A DNA stretch of 21,835 nucleotides from Cryomorphaceae bacterium (GCA_022565745.1 JAIUMB010000017.1:1-21835); one strand, 5' to 3'; counted from the stretch's first letter, positions 1-8,621 are shown. Numbers and translations: made by a program. The notes: generated by a model not told the origin, from the letters alone.

Positions 1-1400
1 AGTTCAAATTGATTGTCAATTCGATCTTGTACCGCTTGGTTATCTTGCAAATTGCGAATGTGTCTTCCGTCTTCATCAAACAGATCATAGCGGTTAACGC
101 GACCAACGGAGCTGTGGTTATTGATGAAGTACTTGCACTGTTCGCTAAACTTCGCGTCGTTCCACCCCCGGTCTTTGTGCAACTGTTTAAAAGACTTGCC
201 ATTCAGTCTTACGGAATAAATACCTCGCTCTGTAGCCGCGTCTTTTGCAGCTTGAAAATACAAACGTTTGCTTGAGGGGTTATAGCCATAAAGCTCAGTA
301 ATGTCCCATTTGCCAGAAGTGATTTGCTTTTCAGTGCCTTTGTTGTTGATGTGATAAAGGTGATAGTATCCATCTTTTCCACTCAAGCGGATAAATTCGC
401 CATTGGATAAGAAAAACTGATTGTCATCCATTTCCACGAATGCCTCATCGGTTTCTTTGTACCAAGGTTCTGTTTTATTGGTTTTTACATGGTGGTTAAA
501 AATAATGAGTTCATTTTGGTGGCGGTTAAGAGAGAAAAGGGCCAAATCGCTATGAGTTCTCCACTTAATTCGGCCGATATACTCGGGTTGATTCTCGATG
601 ATTACAGGGTTATGGGTATTGTCTTCTGGGTTATAGGTAAACACGGAAACTTTGGCATTGACTTCACCGGCTTTGGGATACTTAAAACGGTCTTGAGTAG
701 GGTATAAGTCATCGCCGTAAATGTCCATAGAAAATTCGGGCACGTCCGTTTCATCAAAACGATAATAGGCGAGGTACTTTCCATCGGGTGACCACTCGTA
801 GGCTCGGTCAAATTGAAATTCTTCTTCATACACCCAGTCGGTTGCACCATAGATGATTTTGTTGTGCTCACCGTCTTCTGTCAGTGCCTTGACAGACTTG
901 TTTTGAAGATTGTATAAGTATAGGTTGTTTTTATAGACGTACGACACATATTTGGCATCGGGTGAAACCACAGGGAGCTGAATTTTTTCTTTGCTAATGA
1001 GGTAGCTGTTCTTGGTTATTAGGTCTACAGCTCTCACGATACTCTTACTGCTGTAGCGATAAATACTTTCCGTTTCGCTAAAGAGGATAACAAAGCGTTC
1101 ATCAGAGCTGACGTCATAATTGTCGAAAGCAATATTGTCTTCCAATTGAGAGGTGCTAAATAATGTATCGACAACCTCTCCGTTCTTATAGCTGTGTTTT
1201 AATATATGGGTAAAGCCGGCAGCACTTTTTTTGGTGGTGAAGTGTTCTCCATCAGCCATAGAGCGCAGACCGCTTACACCTTGGGTGTAGAATTGGTAAT
1301 TCCCCCAGACATCTTTTATGGAAACGGTTTTTTTCTCTTGAGCGACATTGTTGAAGGCCAGCAGAACGGTCAAAGCAAAAGTGATGAAACGCTTGGTCAT
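1..1400 (-). CDS. S9 family dipeptidyl peptidase IV-like protease, 3' end outside the window
   Basis: This is a secreted or periplasmic serine exopeptidase expected to remove X-Pro or X-Ala dipeptides from peptide N-termini. The frame is open from ATG at 1400 to the window edge, giving 466 residues of a family usually a little over 700 long. Residues 1-21 form a signal peptide (basic start, hydrophobic core, then NNVAQ). The rest is the DPP-IV beta-propeller domain. DWVYEEEF at 188-195 carries the double Glu (E193/E194, equivalent to E205/E206 of human DPP4) that binds the substrate N-terminus. It is followed by EWSPDGKYLAYYRFD and YPKAGEVN, both typical of the family. The catalytic alpha/beta hydrolase domain with the Ser nucleophile lies beyond base 1 and cannot be checked. 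The gene lies 38 bases after the antiporter gene, and a -7 box in that gap may give it its own promoter. The family call is firm. Intactness beyond the edge is unknown. Confidence 0.9.
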   Translation of the reverse strand, partial: MTKRFITFALTVLLAFNNVAQEKKTVSIKDVWGNYQFYTQGVSGLRSMADGEHFTTKKSAAGFTHILKHSYKNGEVVDTLFSTSQLEDNIAFDNYDVSSDERFVILFSETESIYRYSSKSIVRAVDLITKNSYLISKEKIQLPVVSPDAKYVSYVYKNNLYLYNLQNKSVKALTEDGEHNKIIYGATDWVYEEEFQFDRAYEWSPDGKYLAYYRFDETDVPEFSMDIYGDDLYPTQDRFKYPKAGEVNAKVSVFTYNPEDNTHNPVIIENQPEYIGRIKWRTHSDLALFSLNRHQNELIIFNHHVKTNKTEPWYKETDEAFVEMDDNQFFLSNGEFIRLSGKDGYYHLYHINNKGTEKQITSGKWDITELYGYNPSSKRLYFQAAKDAATERGIYSVRLNGKSFKQLHKDRGWNDAKFSEQCKYFINNHSSVGRVNRYDLFDEDGRHIRNLQDNQAVQDRIDNQFE

Positions 1401-1418
1401 AAGTATATATTTAGTTGT

Positions 1419-1426
1419 CAAAAATA
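1419..1426 (-). promoter_or_regulatory. Candidate -7 promoter box for the DPP-IV gene
   Basis: Read on the minus strand this is TATTTTTG, an exact match to the Bacteroidota -7 consensus TAnnTTTG, ending 18 bases before the ATG at 1400. No clear TTG (-33) was found at the usual distance, which would fall in the end of the antiporter gene. The call rests on the -7 element and its position only. Confidence 0.3.
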
Positions 1427-1438
1427 GGTCAAATCTGA

Positions 1439-3445
1439 TTATTCATACCCTTTATCGATTCGCAATTCTCGATAAAGTGATTGTATGTTATCTTTTTTTC
1501 CGGCTACATAAAGCACGTCTTCATTTTCGATAATGGTGTCACCATCGAGATTGTAAATGTATTCATCTCCGCGTTTTATGGCCAACAATTGTACCCCAAA
1601 TTTATCGCGCAACCCGATCTTGGCTAAGCCTTGTCCACCAAACAAAGGCTTGGCTCTTTCTGCTAAAATGGAAGCAATGTTAAACTCTGGTATATGAAGT
1701 TCTGGTAGATGCTGTTTGCTGTTGTCTGGACGCAACATTTCGTAGTTATCACCGCGAATGGCTTCGGTAAAACGTTCAATTTCTTGTATGGGAACCATAA
1801 ATTTGTGTAACACTCGGGTGAAAATTTCAATGGATGTTTCAAACTCTTCAGGAATAACATCGTCGGCACCTAGACGTAGGTTCTCTTCAATTTCTTTGAC
1901 AAATCTCGTTCTTACGATTAAATGAACCTGTTGGTTGTATTGGCGAATGTTGCTAATGATTTGTCTGGTTGACTGTGGATCAGAAATAGCAACGACAATG
2001 ACTTTGGCTTTAGAAAGATTAACATGTTCTAAAATATGCGGATGTGCGGCGTCTCCAAATAGAATAGGAACACCTTTCTCTCTTTCTGTTTTTACTGTTT
2101 GAGGGTTCATTTCCACCACCACATAAGGGATTTTAGAAAACTCAGCGGCCTTGCTCACATTTTTGCCGTTGATGCCGTAGCCAATGATGATGATATGGTC
2201 TTGTAAAACAGTCTCATTTACTTCTTCGTTGCCATTATTAGAACGCCTAGCAGATTCGGCGCGCTTTGGAATACCTGTTTTTTCAAACAATTGACAAATT
2301 CGGTCTCTTTTATTTAACACCAAAGGCGTTATCCCCATGCTTAAAATGCTCATGGCGAGGAAGTACTGATACGTATTGTCGTCGAGTAGGTCATAGTTAA
2401 TCCCTACTTTGGCGAGGATGAACGAAAACTCACCCACTTGAAAAAGAGAAAGTCCAGTGAGAATGGCTGTTCTTACAGGATACTTTAGCAAGTAAACCCC
2501 AAAAGCGACAATACTGGTTTTGGCCAGAAACACACCCAGTGTGAGTAAAATAATCCAGTGTGCATTTTGGAAAAAGAAGGTCAAATCAACCAACATACCA
2601 ATGGAGATGAAAAACACGCTCATGAATATCTCACGAAAGGGGATTGCTTGGGCAATGGCTTGGTGACTGTATTCAGATTCAGAAATAATCAGTCCCGCTA
2701 AAAATGCGCCCAACGCCAATGATAGTCCAAGCTCTGCACTGATGCCGGCTACGGCAAAACACGTCACTAGGATAACCAATATAAAGAGCTCTTGACTTCG
2801 GGTTTTGGCTACTTCGAATAGAATACGTGGAAAGACGTATCGCGCTAAAAACAAAACTGCTCCAACCAACAAAACCACCTTTAAGAGAAGAAAACTTAAA
2901 TCCTTAATTGGAGATTCAGCTTCTCCGGCAAGTATTGGTGCAACCAGCATCATGGGAACCACAATGACGTCTTGGAAGATCAGTATGGCCAATGCCATTT
3001 TGCCTTGTGGTGAGTGAATTTCTCCCTTTTCCTGAAGGAGCTTAAGGACAATGGCTGTAGAGCTCAACGCGATTAAAAACCCTGCAAACACAGCGTTACT
3101 GGTGGGTTTGCCCAAAACAATAAAAATAATACTGACCAAAGCAATGGTGATTCCCACTTGAAGGCCACCGCCTACAAATACACTTTTTCGTATCGCGGCC
3201 AAGCTTTTAAGTGAAAATTCCAATCCAATAATAAACAAAAGAAAAATCACCCCAACCTCGGCCAGTGTTTCTACGCCTTCTGACGCACTTACAAGCCCAA
3301 CGCCAGCGGGTCCAAATGCTATTCCGGTGATTAAAAAGCCAATGATGGTGGGTGCTTTAAATCGCTTAAAGACCAAGCTCACAACAGCAGCCAAGCCCAA
3401 AATAATGACTAAGTCGTTGAGAAAGGAAAAGTCTGGGTGCTCCAT
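1439..3445 (-). CDS. CPA2-family monovalent cation/H+ antiporter with RCK domains (KefB/YbaL type)
   Basis: This 668-residue inner-membrane antiporter exchanges K+ or Na+ for H+. Residues 1-390 are a multi-helix Na+/H+-exchanger domain. It contains FQDVIVVP at 157-164, where D159 matches the conserved ion-binding Asp of CPA2 proteins. Residues 417-530 are a TrkA-N/RCK_N Rossmann domain with the nucleotide-binding loop GYGINGKNV (422-430), the acidic end of strand 2 (VVVEMNP, E445) and GDAAHP at 464-469. Residues 593-663 fit a TrkA-C (RCK_C) domain. Full length and both regulatory domains argue for ligand-gated transport in pH or ion homeostasis. KefB/C proper are glutathione-gated; whether this one is cannot be told from sequence. 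The start lies two bases after the stop of the upstream TPR-like gene, so the two are probably co-transcribed. Confidence 0.92.
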   Translation of the reverse strand: MEHPDFSFLNDLVIILGLAAVVSLVFKRFKAPTIIGFLITGIAFGPAGVGLVSASEGVETLAEVGVIFLLFIIGLEFSLKSLAAIRKSVFVGGGLQVGITIALVSIIFIVLGKPTSNAVFAGFLIALSSTAIVLKLLQEKGEIHSPQGKMALAILIFQDVIVVPMMLVAPILAGEAESPIKDLSFLLLKVVLLVGAVLFLARYVFPRILFEVAKTRSQELFILVILVTCFAVAGISAELGLSLALGAFLAGLIISESEYSHQAIAQAIPFREIFMSVFFISIGMLVDLTFFFQNAHWIILLTLGVFLAKTSIVAFGVYLLKYPVRTAILTGLSLFQVGEFSFILAKVGINYDLLDDNTYQYFLAMSILSMGITPLVLNKRDRICQLFEKTGIPKRAESARRSNNGNEEVNETVLQDHIIIIGYGINGKNVSKAAEFSKIPYVVVEMNPQTVKTEREKGVPILFGDAAHPHILEHVNLSKAKVIVVAISDPQSTRQIISNIRQYNQQVHLIVRTRFVKEIEENLRLGADDVIPEEFETSIEIFTRVLHKFMVPIQEIERFTEAIRGDNYEMLRPDNSKQHLPELHIPEFNIASILAERAKPLFGGQGLAKIGLRDKFGVQLLAIKRGDEYIYNLDGDTIIENEDVLYVAGKKDNIQSLYRELRIDKGYE

Positions 3446-3447
3446 GG

Positions 3448-4920
3448 TTATGATTTACATCGTTTTACTCCGGATTTGGCCTTTTGGTGTATGCCTTCGT
3501 AAAAGGGATAACTTGAAAATGACAATACTTGTTTGTAGTAACCAGTGGCAAGTTCACACTCTTGGCGCCCTTCATGAAGCATAGCGACTTGTAGCAGGCC
3601 ATTGGCGCGTTCAAATGTTTCTAAATCGCCATAAAAACCAATGCTCTGGTTGAGTCGTTTGATGGCTTCTTGAGGCTGGTTTAGACTTTGATGACATCTG
3701 CCTAATCGATAAAAATACTCTCCTTTTTCTCGATTATTGTAGCAAACATCATCAGACAGCTTGGAGGTGATATGTGCCAAACATTGCCTGAATTTACCTT
3801 GATCAAAAAGTAATCGAGCACGAAGCAAATGCGTATTGAGAGGAAAGTTTGCTTCGTAAGCAGCCAGCTCGTCAGCACCAGTTTTTAATATTTGAAAATC
3901 AGATATTTTCTGTCTGTGAAAAGTTGCTTTTTGTTGATTGTTGTTAAGGTGATAATGCCACCACAGGTAACGATGTGTAGAGGCTACAAAAAATTGACCT
4001 TCTGTTTCCTTTAGAAAATGAAGAAGAAATTTGTCTGCGGATTGATGCTCAATGGTGACTGCAATTCTGCCTTTTAAATAGGAGAGATAGGGGAAGGGCG
4101 ACTCCTTGGAATGAACTTGTCTTTGCTCGAGTAAATCAAATGCTTTTTGTGCTTTGCTCTGATCAAAGAGTATTTTAGCTTCCACCACACACATGATGGG
4201 AGAGGCAAGGGGATTTAGTCCGAGTTTCTCTAAGCGAATTTGGCTGTTGTTGTTGAGTTGAACTTCCGATGAAACATAAGCCATTCCGGTTATGACTTGT
4301 AAATGATTGAACTGAGCATCATGCTTTGATATTTGGTGAGCGTCAAAAAGCAAGGTGAGTCCGTTGTCGAGATCGCCACTAAACCCCAGCCAGGATAAAT
4401 ATCGCTGTAAGTCTTCAGGCATGCTGCCTATGCCGCATTCTATGATGCCCCAGTGCAACATGTTTTGTGGGTGTTGGGGGTTCTTTTGTATATTGCTTTT
4501 GGCCAAACGGTACCCTTTCCAAAAATCCCAACCAGCGCCAACTCGACTGTTGTGTTTGGCGCGAAGTGCCGCTTTAAGCATGTAGAGTTCAGCGGCAAAA
4601 ATGAGCGCATTTTCGCTTTTGATACGCTCAAGTTCGATAATTTGTTTGGCCATGCTTTTGGCTACACTTTCAGAAAGCGTTTCATTGTCAGAGATGTATG
4701 CTTCCATGAAATCCGTTAAGGCCCTGATATACAATTCTTCTGTTGTAGCGTTGAATGGCTGGATTCTTGCGTCGTTGAGTTTTAAGGACCAAATGTTGTT
4801 GTAAGCCTCCTTGAATGCTGTTGATTTTTGGCCATTTATAGGTGTAATCGTCATTGATAAAAGAAAAAAGGACAACCATAGGGCTGTCCTTTTTTGTGAT
4901 ATATAGCAAATAAAGGCCAT
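3448..4920 (-). CDS. Secreted TPR-like helical protein of unknown function
   Basis: Starting at ATG 4920 the product is 490 residues, with a signal peptide (KR followed by TALWLSFFLLSMTITPING, cleavage near residue 30). An in-frame start at 4989 would overlap the upstream gene by 62 bases and bury the signal peptide, so I reject it. The mature protein is predicted to be mostly alpha-helical. The C-terminal part (about 400-480) has TPR-like helix pairs such as YFYRLGRCHQSLNQPQEAIKR. Residues 164-190 (GIGSMPEDLQRYLSWLGFSG then a Gly-Leu helix) resemble a conserved stretch of Iml2/TTC39-type helical-repeat proteins; this is a weak match made by eye. It probably acts in the periplasm as a protein-binding scaffold. 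The gene begins 7 bases after the upstream stop, but a terminator-like hairpin lies in its codons 9-19. No precise function is assigned. Confidence 0.8.
   Translation of the reverse strand: MAFICYISQKRTALWLSFFLLSMTITPINGQKSTAFKEAYNNIWSLKLNDARIQPFNATTEELYIRALTDFMEAYISDNETLSESVAKSMAKQIIELERIKSENALIFAAELYMLKAALRAKHNSRVGAGWDFWKGYRLAKSNIQKNPQHPQNMLHWGIIECGIGSMPEDLQRYLSWLGFSGDLDNGLTLLFDAHQISKHDAQFNHLQVITGMAYVSSEVQLNNNSQIRLEKLGLNPLASPIMCVVEAKILFDQSKAQKAFDLLEQRQVHSKESPFPYLSYLKGRIAVTIEHQSADKFLLHFLKETEGQFFVASTHRYLWWHYHLNNNQQKATFHRQKISDFQILKTGADELAAYEANFPLNTHLLRARLLFDQGKFRQCLAHITSKLSDDVCYNNREKGEYFYRLGRCHQSLNQPQEAIKRLNQSIGFYGDLETFERANGLLQVAMLHEGRQECELATGYYKQVLSFSSYPFYEGIHQKAKSGVKRCKS
4864..4895 (-). terminator. 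Terminator-like hairpin inside the signal-peptide codons
   Basis: The arms AAAAAAGGACA (4864-4874) and TGTCCTTTTTT (4885-4895) are perfect complements. In minus-strand RNA the stem extends by one G-U and two C-G pairs, making about 14 pairs closed by a 4-base loop, with a U-rich 3' arm. It lies 33-64 bases past the stop of the coiled-coil gene, where a rho-independent terminator would be expected, yet inside the reading frame of the next gene. The structure is seen; terminator or attenuator function is inferred. Confidence 0.45.
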
Positions 4921-4927
4921 GAAAGGA

Positions 4928-5701
4928 CTATGCTTTAGCAATAAGACCATTGATTTTCTCTTCTTCTTCACGGGCCATTTCGGCATCAACCAGGAAACGA
5001 CCAGAATGCTCGTCGGTGATGATGCGCTTTCTTGCAGCTACCTCCATTTGTCTTTGAGGAGGAATGGTAAAGAATGAACCAGCGGAAGCGCCACGTTCGA
5101 TTGGAACAACGGCTAGACCATTTTTAGCGCGTTTTCTGATGCGCTTATATGCCTCAAGCAAACGAGCTTCAATGTTCTTTTCAAATTCTAATGCTTTTTT
5201 CTCAAGGAACTCTTCTTCTTTTTGAGTTTCGTTGAGAATACCATCCAACTCAGATTTTTTAAAGCTGAGGTGAGAGCTGCGCTCTTCTAATTTTTTCTCA
5301 ATTCCGGCGAGGACTTCCTCCTTGGCATCGATTCGGGCACCAAATTCACGAATACGCTTTTCGGCCAATTGTATTTCCAACTGCTGAAATTCAATTTCTT
5401 TATTCAGGGCTTCAAATTCGCGGTTATTGCGCACGTTTTTTTGTTGCTCTTCGTATTTAGAGATTTTTTCTCGGCACTCTGCAATCAAATTCTCCTTGTC
5501 TGAAACATCGTTTTTGATATCGTTCAACTCCGCTTTGGTCTTGTTTAAACGGGTCTCCATACCAGCAATTTCGTCTTCCAAATCTTCAACTTCAAGAGGT
5601 AGCTCTCCTCTTACTGAGCGAAGTTCGTCTATACGTGAGTGAATTATTTGTAAATCGTAAAGGGCGCGTAGTTTATCTTCTGTGGTGACTTCTTTAGCCA
5701 T
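4928..5701 (-). CDS. Coiled-coil protein of the C4 zinc-ribbon family, with all four zinc cysteines replaced
   Basis: This 257-residue protein has a long antiparallel coiled coil (about residues 10-185, rich in E, K and L) followed by a compact C-terminal domain. The fold order and the core IPPQRQMEV (213-221) identify the family that includes Helicobacter HP0958/FlgZ, a cytoplasmic chaperone-like, RNA-binding protein. In most relatives the C-terminal domain carries CxxC...CxxC. Here those positions read S206, S209, D230 and S233 (GASAGSF and TDEHSGRF). The flanking residues are kept, so this is substitution and not frameshift, and the domain cannot bind zinc in the usual way. The gene starts 2 bases after the Nif3-like gene, a pairing I recall as common in Bacteroidota. 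The role in this organism is unknown; protein or RNA binding is the likeliest inference. Confidence 0.88.
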   Translation of the reverse strand: MAKEVTTEDKLRALYDLQIIHSRIDELRSVRGELPLEVEDLEDEIAGMETRLNKTKAELNDIKNDVSDKENLIAECREKISKYEEQQKNVRNNREFEALNKEIEFQQLEIQLAEKRIREFGARIDAKEEVLAGIEKKLEERSSHLSFKKSELDGILNETQKEEEFLEKKALEFEKNIEARLLEAYKRIRKRAKNGLAVVPIERGASAGSFFTIPPQRQMEVAARKRIITDEHSGRFLVDAEMAREEEEKINGLIAKA

Positions 5702-5703
5702 AG

Positions 5704-6798
5704 TTAATGGGTATTTACGGGGTTTGTTTGAACGGTAGTCAAAAGTGTGGCAAAAGTAGGGAATTTTTTGTTCACATAACGCATTAAATGTTCAGCGGTA
5801 AATTGCTCACTTTCGTAATGTCCAATGTCAACAATCATAAAGGTTTCAGTAGCGTCGAAAAAATGATGATAGGTAACATCACCAGTAATGTAAACATCAG
5901 CACCAGCTTGTTTTGCCTTGTTGATGAGAAAACTCCCTGAGCCGCCACAAAACGCCACGCGTTTGATTTCTTCTGGTCCATTACGGGTGTATTTTAACGA
6001 ATCACAACCAAATGTGTGCTTTAGCAAGTCTAAAAAATCCTGTGTTTTCATGGGAGAGGGCAGTTCTCCAATCATACCCGATCCGATATATTCGTATTCG
6101 TTGTTTAACGCGAATATGTCATAAGCTACCTCTTCATACGGATGGGCTTGTTTCATCGCTTTTACCACCGAAGAAGTCTTGTAATCGGGTAAGATGACTT
6201 CCAATTTTTTCTCTGTTTCGTGGTGTCTTTTGCCTCTTTCACCAATGTGTGGATTGGCTTCGTCGTTGGCTTTAAAGGTGCCGGTTCCGTCAGTTTGAAA
6301 ACTGCATTCACTGTAGTTTCCAATGTAACCTGCACCACTTTTGAACATGGCGTCAGCTACTTTTTCAGCCTCGTTTAGGGGAACAAAAACGACCAATTTG
6401 TTTAGTTTTGATTTACCAGGCTGGAGAATGCTAGGTGCATTAATACCCAGACGTTGGGCAATTTTAAAATTAACACCGGTATTGATGTTGTCTAAATTCG
6501 TATGGATAACGTAGAGTGCAATGTCCAACTTCATTAAAAGTGAAACACATCGCTCAACTAAATTGGCCTCGGTTAATTTTTTGAGGGGTTTAAATATCAA
6601 AGGATGATGGGCGATGATGAGATCGCATCCGTTTTCTTTTGCCTCTGCAATAACTTCAAGGGTAACATCAAGTGTGAAAAGGGCTTTTTCAACGGTCTTT
6701 TCTCGACTTCCAATTTGCAGTCCGCTATTATCGTAACTTTCCTGAAGGCTTTTAGGTGCCCACTCCTCCAAAACATCAATAATTTCAGCAAGCTTCAT
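5704..6798 (-). CDS. Nif3-like dinuclear metal-binding protein (YqfO type)
   Basis: This 364-residue protein belongs to the Nif3/YqfO/YbgI family of hexameric, cytoplasmic di-metal proteins, often described as GTP cyclohydrolase I type 2-like, whose true reaction is unsettled. Metal-ligand motifs are present in both halves: AHHP (H64, H65), IHTNLDN (H99, D103) and GHYESE (H327, E331). The middle (about 135-235) is the extra PII/CutA-like domain found in the long YqfO type, ending in AHPYEEVAYDI. All expected ligands are in place, so the protein should bind its metals. It sits between the ChaN-like gene (5-base gap) and the coiled-coil gene (2-base gap) and is almost certainly in the same transcript. 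Confidence 0.93.
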   Translation of the reverse strand: MKLAEIIDVLEEWAPKSLQESYDNSGLQIGSREKTVEKALFTLDVTLEVIAEAKENGCDLIIAHHPLIFKPLKKLTEANLVERCVSLLMKLDIALYVIHTNLDNINTGVNFKIAQRLGINAPSILQPGKSKLNKLVVFVPLNEAEKVADAMFKSGAGYIGNYSECSFQTDGTGTFKANDEANPHIGERGKRHHETEKKLEVILPDYKTSSVVKAMKQAHPYEEVAYDIFALNNEYEYIGSGMIGELPSPMKTQDFLDLLKHTFGCDSLKYTRNGPEEIKRVAFCGGSGSFLINKAKQAGADVYITGDVTYHHFFDATETFMIVDIGHYESEQFTAEHLMRYVNKKFPTFATLLTTVQTNPVNTH

Positions 6799-6803
6799 GG
6801 CGT

Positions 6804-7691
6804 TTATTCTTCTGTCTGTTCATCGTTTTCTATGGTATTGTCTTCCTTCATGGCTTTTACAACAAAAATGAAGTCTGCTCGTGCATAGTTATCGTCTTCC
6901 AATCGGTCTACATCATCTTGCATCACAGAACTAATACTCAGTACATCCCACTTACCCTTTTGTTGTTTGATGTAGTTGTAAATTCCTTGAAACTCTTTTG
7001 AGTGGTATTCGCCGTGAATGTGAAAAAACAGGTTTTTCTTTTTGGTATTGTCAAGAATGTACATAGCCATAGTGGCATCTTTAATGGCCTGAGCAGTTGC
7101 TAAATTTTCACTGCCGTGTCCGCCCATTTGTTCGGCAATATCGGCGTAAATGGGCAGGTCCTTATCAAAGGTAAAAGGCAATTTAGGCAATTGCTTTCTT
7201 GTTGCTTTGTCAAAAGCCAGCAAGGCATCAGGACCGCTGTGGTAGACCACAGAGGCGTATCTTCTAGGGATATTGGTAGCAATGAAGTCTAGTTTGTTGT
7301 CTCTGGCTACGTCTATAAAGCCTCGATAATCTTTATTGTAATTGGGCCACAATCTTGCATCGGCGGTAAATTGTTTGTGATTGATTAGTTTGTTGGTGTA
7401 CTCATTGACAATTTCTTGTTGATCAAACTCCCACATTTCACCGCCCAAAATGAGCTTTTCTCCAACCGTTTCAAAGAGAGACTTAGCCAAGTTTTGCTCT
7501 AGTATATGCGTGGCCTCAATACCGTGTAGTTCACCAAATAACACCACTTGTGCTTCTTTTAAGCGATCGACAAGGGTAGCATATTCCACCTTGTTACCAT
7601 CGCGGTCGTAGAGGGTGGTTCCATCTGGTAATTGAGCAGAAGCAAAGAGTTGGACACATACAAATGCACTTGCAAGAAGGTATCTTATCAT
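6804..7691 (-). CDS. ChaN/Tiki-superfamily secreted protein
   Basis: This 295-residue protein begins with a signal peptide ending in FASA-Q (cleavage near residue 19). The rest matches the ChaN (DUF399) family, distant relatives of Tiki proteases and EreA esterases. Visible motifs are GELHG (53-57), GGEMWEF (83-89), IPRRYAS (141-147) and HIHGEYH (224-230); the Glu and His residues are the presumed metal or active-site residues. Campylobacter ChaN is a haem-binding lipoprotein, but this protein has no lipobox, so it is probably soluble in the periplasm. The C-terminus is strongly acidic. Whether it binds haem or hydrolyses peptide or ester bonds is not decidable from sequence. It stands 27 bases downstream of the epimerase gene and 5 upstream of the Nif3-like gene. 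Confidence 0.87.
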   Translation of the reverse strand: MIRYLLASAFVCVQLFASAQLPDGTTLYDRDGNKVEYATLVDRLKEAQVVLFGELHGIEATHILEQNLAKSLFETVGEKLILGGEMWEFDQQEIVNEYTNKLINHKQFTADARLWPNYNKDYRGFIDVARDNKLDFIATNIPRRYASVVYHSGPDALLAFDKATRKQLPKLPFTFDKDLPIYADIAEQMGGHGSENLATAQAIKDATMAMYILDNTKKKNLFFHIHGEYHSKEFQGIYNYIKQQKGKWDVLSISSVMQDDVDRLEDDNYARADFIFVVKAMKEDNTIENDEQTEE

Positions 7692-7718
7692 GGTTAGGAA
7701 TGTTTTTTAATGGGGTTA

Positions 7719-8615
7719 TTATAAGTTAAAAGATTTGAATGCTTGATCGACATGATCGTAATCAAACTGAAAATTGTGTTTTTGGATTTTATTGTTGGAA
7801 ACCCGACTTCCTTTCAGCACAATATCTGCACGTTCACCTAGTAGTAAACGCATGACAAAGGCTGGAACATTAGGAAAAAAATACGGTTTGTTGAGAGTAT
7901 TGGCCAATGATTTGGTAAAATCATTGTTGGTAACAGGCATAGAGGCCACGGCATTATATACACCTTTTACATTTTCATTGGTAAGTCCAAACCACATCAT
8001 TTTTGCCAAATCGTTGATATGTATCCAAGACATATACTGCTTACCCGAACCTATGCCACTACCAATGCCTAGTTTAACAGGCTTTGCAATGACCGGAAGA
8101 GCACCATCTAGGTCGGATAAAACAACGCCTATTCTAAGCGTAATCAATCTGTCACAATACTTTTCCAGTTCTGCAGAAGCCTGTTCCCACTTCACGACGG
8201 TTTCGGCCAAGAAGCCCCGATCAGCGGTAGTGCTTTCATCGATCCATTGATCGCCTTTATCGGGATATATGCCAACAGCGGATGCCGCTACGATGCAATT
8301 TATTGTTTTGCCATTTAGCGCCTTAGACAAGGTTTTACAGCTGTTGATGCGACTGTTCACAATTTGTTCTTTACCGCTTTTTGTCCACGGTTGATTTATG
8401 CTGCTGCCAGCGAGATTTATAATGGCGTCTACATCGGCAAGAGCATGTTCATCAATGGATAGTTTTTCAGGGTTCCAATGAAACACGTGGTCATTATTGT
8501 CGGCCAATGATTTATTGGTAGAAAGAATTCTAACGTTGAGTCCCTCTTTTTGGAGACGTTCAGTAACCGCTTGACCAACCAGTCCGGTTCCACCAGTAAT
8601 GAGAACAGTTTTCAT
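7719..8615 (-). CDS. TIGR01777-family NAD(P)-dependent epimerase/oxidoreductase (YfcH type)
   Basis: This 298-residue protein is an atypical short-chain dehydrogenase. The Rossmann loop GGTGLVG is at residues 8-14, followed by IINLAGSSI and the family-typical NQPWTKSGKEQIVNSRI. SAVGIYPDKGD occupies the active-site strand, YMSWIHINDLA lies near the substrate pocket, and the C-terminal part (about 245-295, with FVMRLLLGERADIVLKGSRV) matches DUF1731. Length and domain order are normal for the family. The substrate is unknown; the family is often called nucleoside-diphosphate-sugar epimerase without direct evidence. Its start is 6 bases after the coiled-coil lipoprotein stop. Confidence 0.92.
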   Translation of the reverse strand: MKTVLITGGTGLVGQAVTERLQKEGLNVRILSTNKSLADNNDHVFHWNPEKLSIDEHALADVDAIINLAGSSINQPWTKSGKEQIVNSRINSCKTLSKALNGKTINCIVAASAVGIYPDKGDQWIDESTTADRGFLAETVVKWEQASAELEKYCDRLITLRIGVVLSDLDGALPVIAKPVKLGIGSGIGSGKQYMSWIHINDLAKMMWFGLTNENVKGVYNAVASMPVTNNDFTKSLANTLNKPYFFPNVPAFVMRLLLGERADIVLKGSRVSNNKIQKHNFQFDYDHVDQAFKSFNL

Positions 8616-8621
8616 ATGGGG

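Noticed and set aside
1..1400. DPP-IV gene as a truncated pseudogene
   Set aside because: The frame is open to the first base; the missing catalytic domain is explained by the window edge.
4921..4989. Longer start for the TPR-like protein, overlapping the coiled-coil gene
   Set aside because: It would put 23 charged residues ahead of the signal peptide; ATG 4920 gives a normal secreted protein and a 7-base gap.
4928..5701. Frameshift as the reason for the missing zinc cysteines
   Set aside because: Residues on both sides of each lost Cys match the family in the same frame, so these are substitutions.
7774..8250. A 158-codon open frame on the plus strand
   Set aside because: It lies wholly opposite the well-supported TIGR01777 epimerase gene and its translation shows no recognisable domain; it is an antisense shadow.
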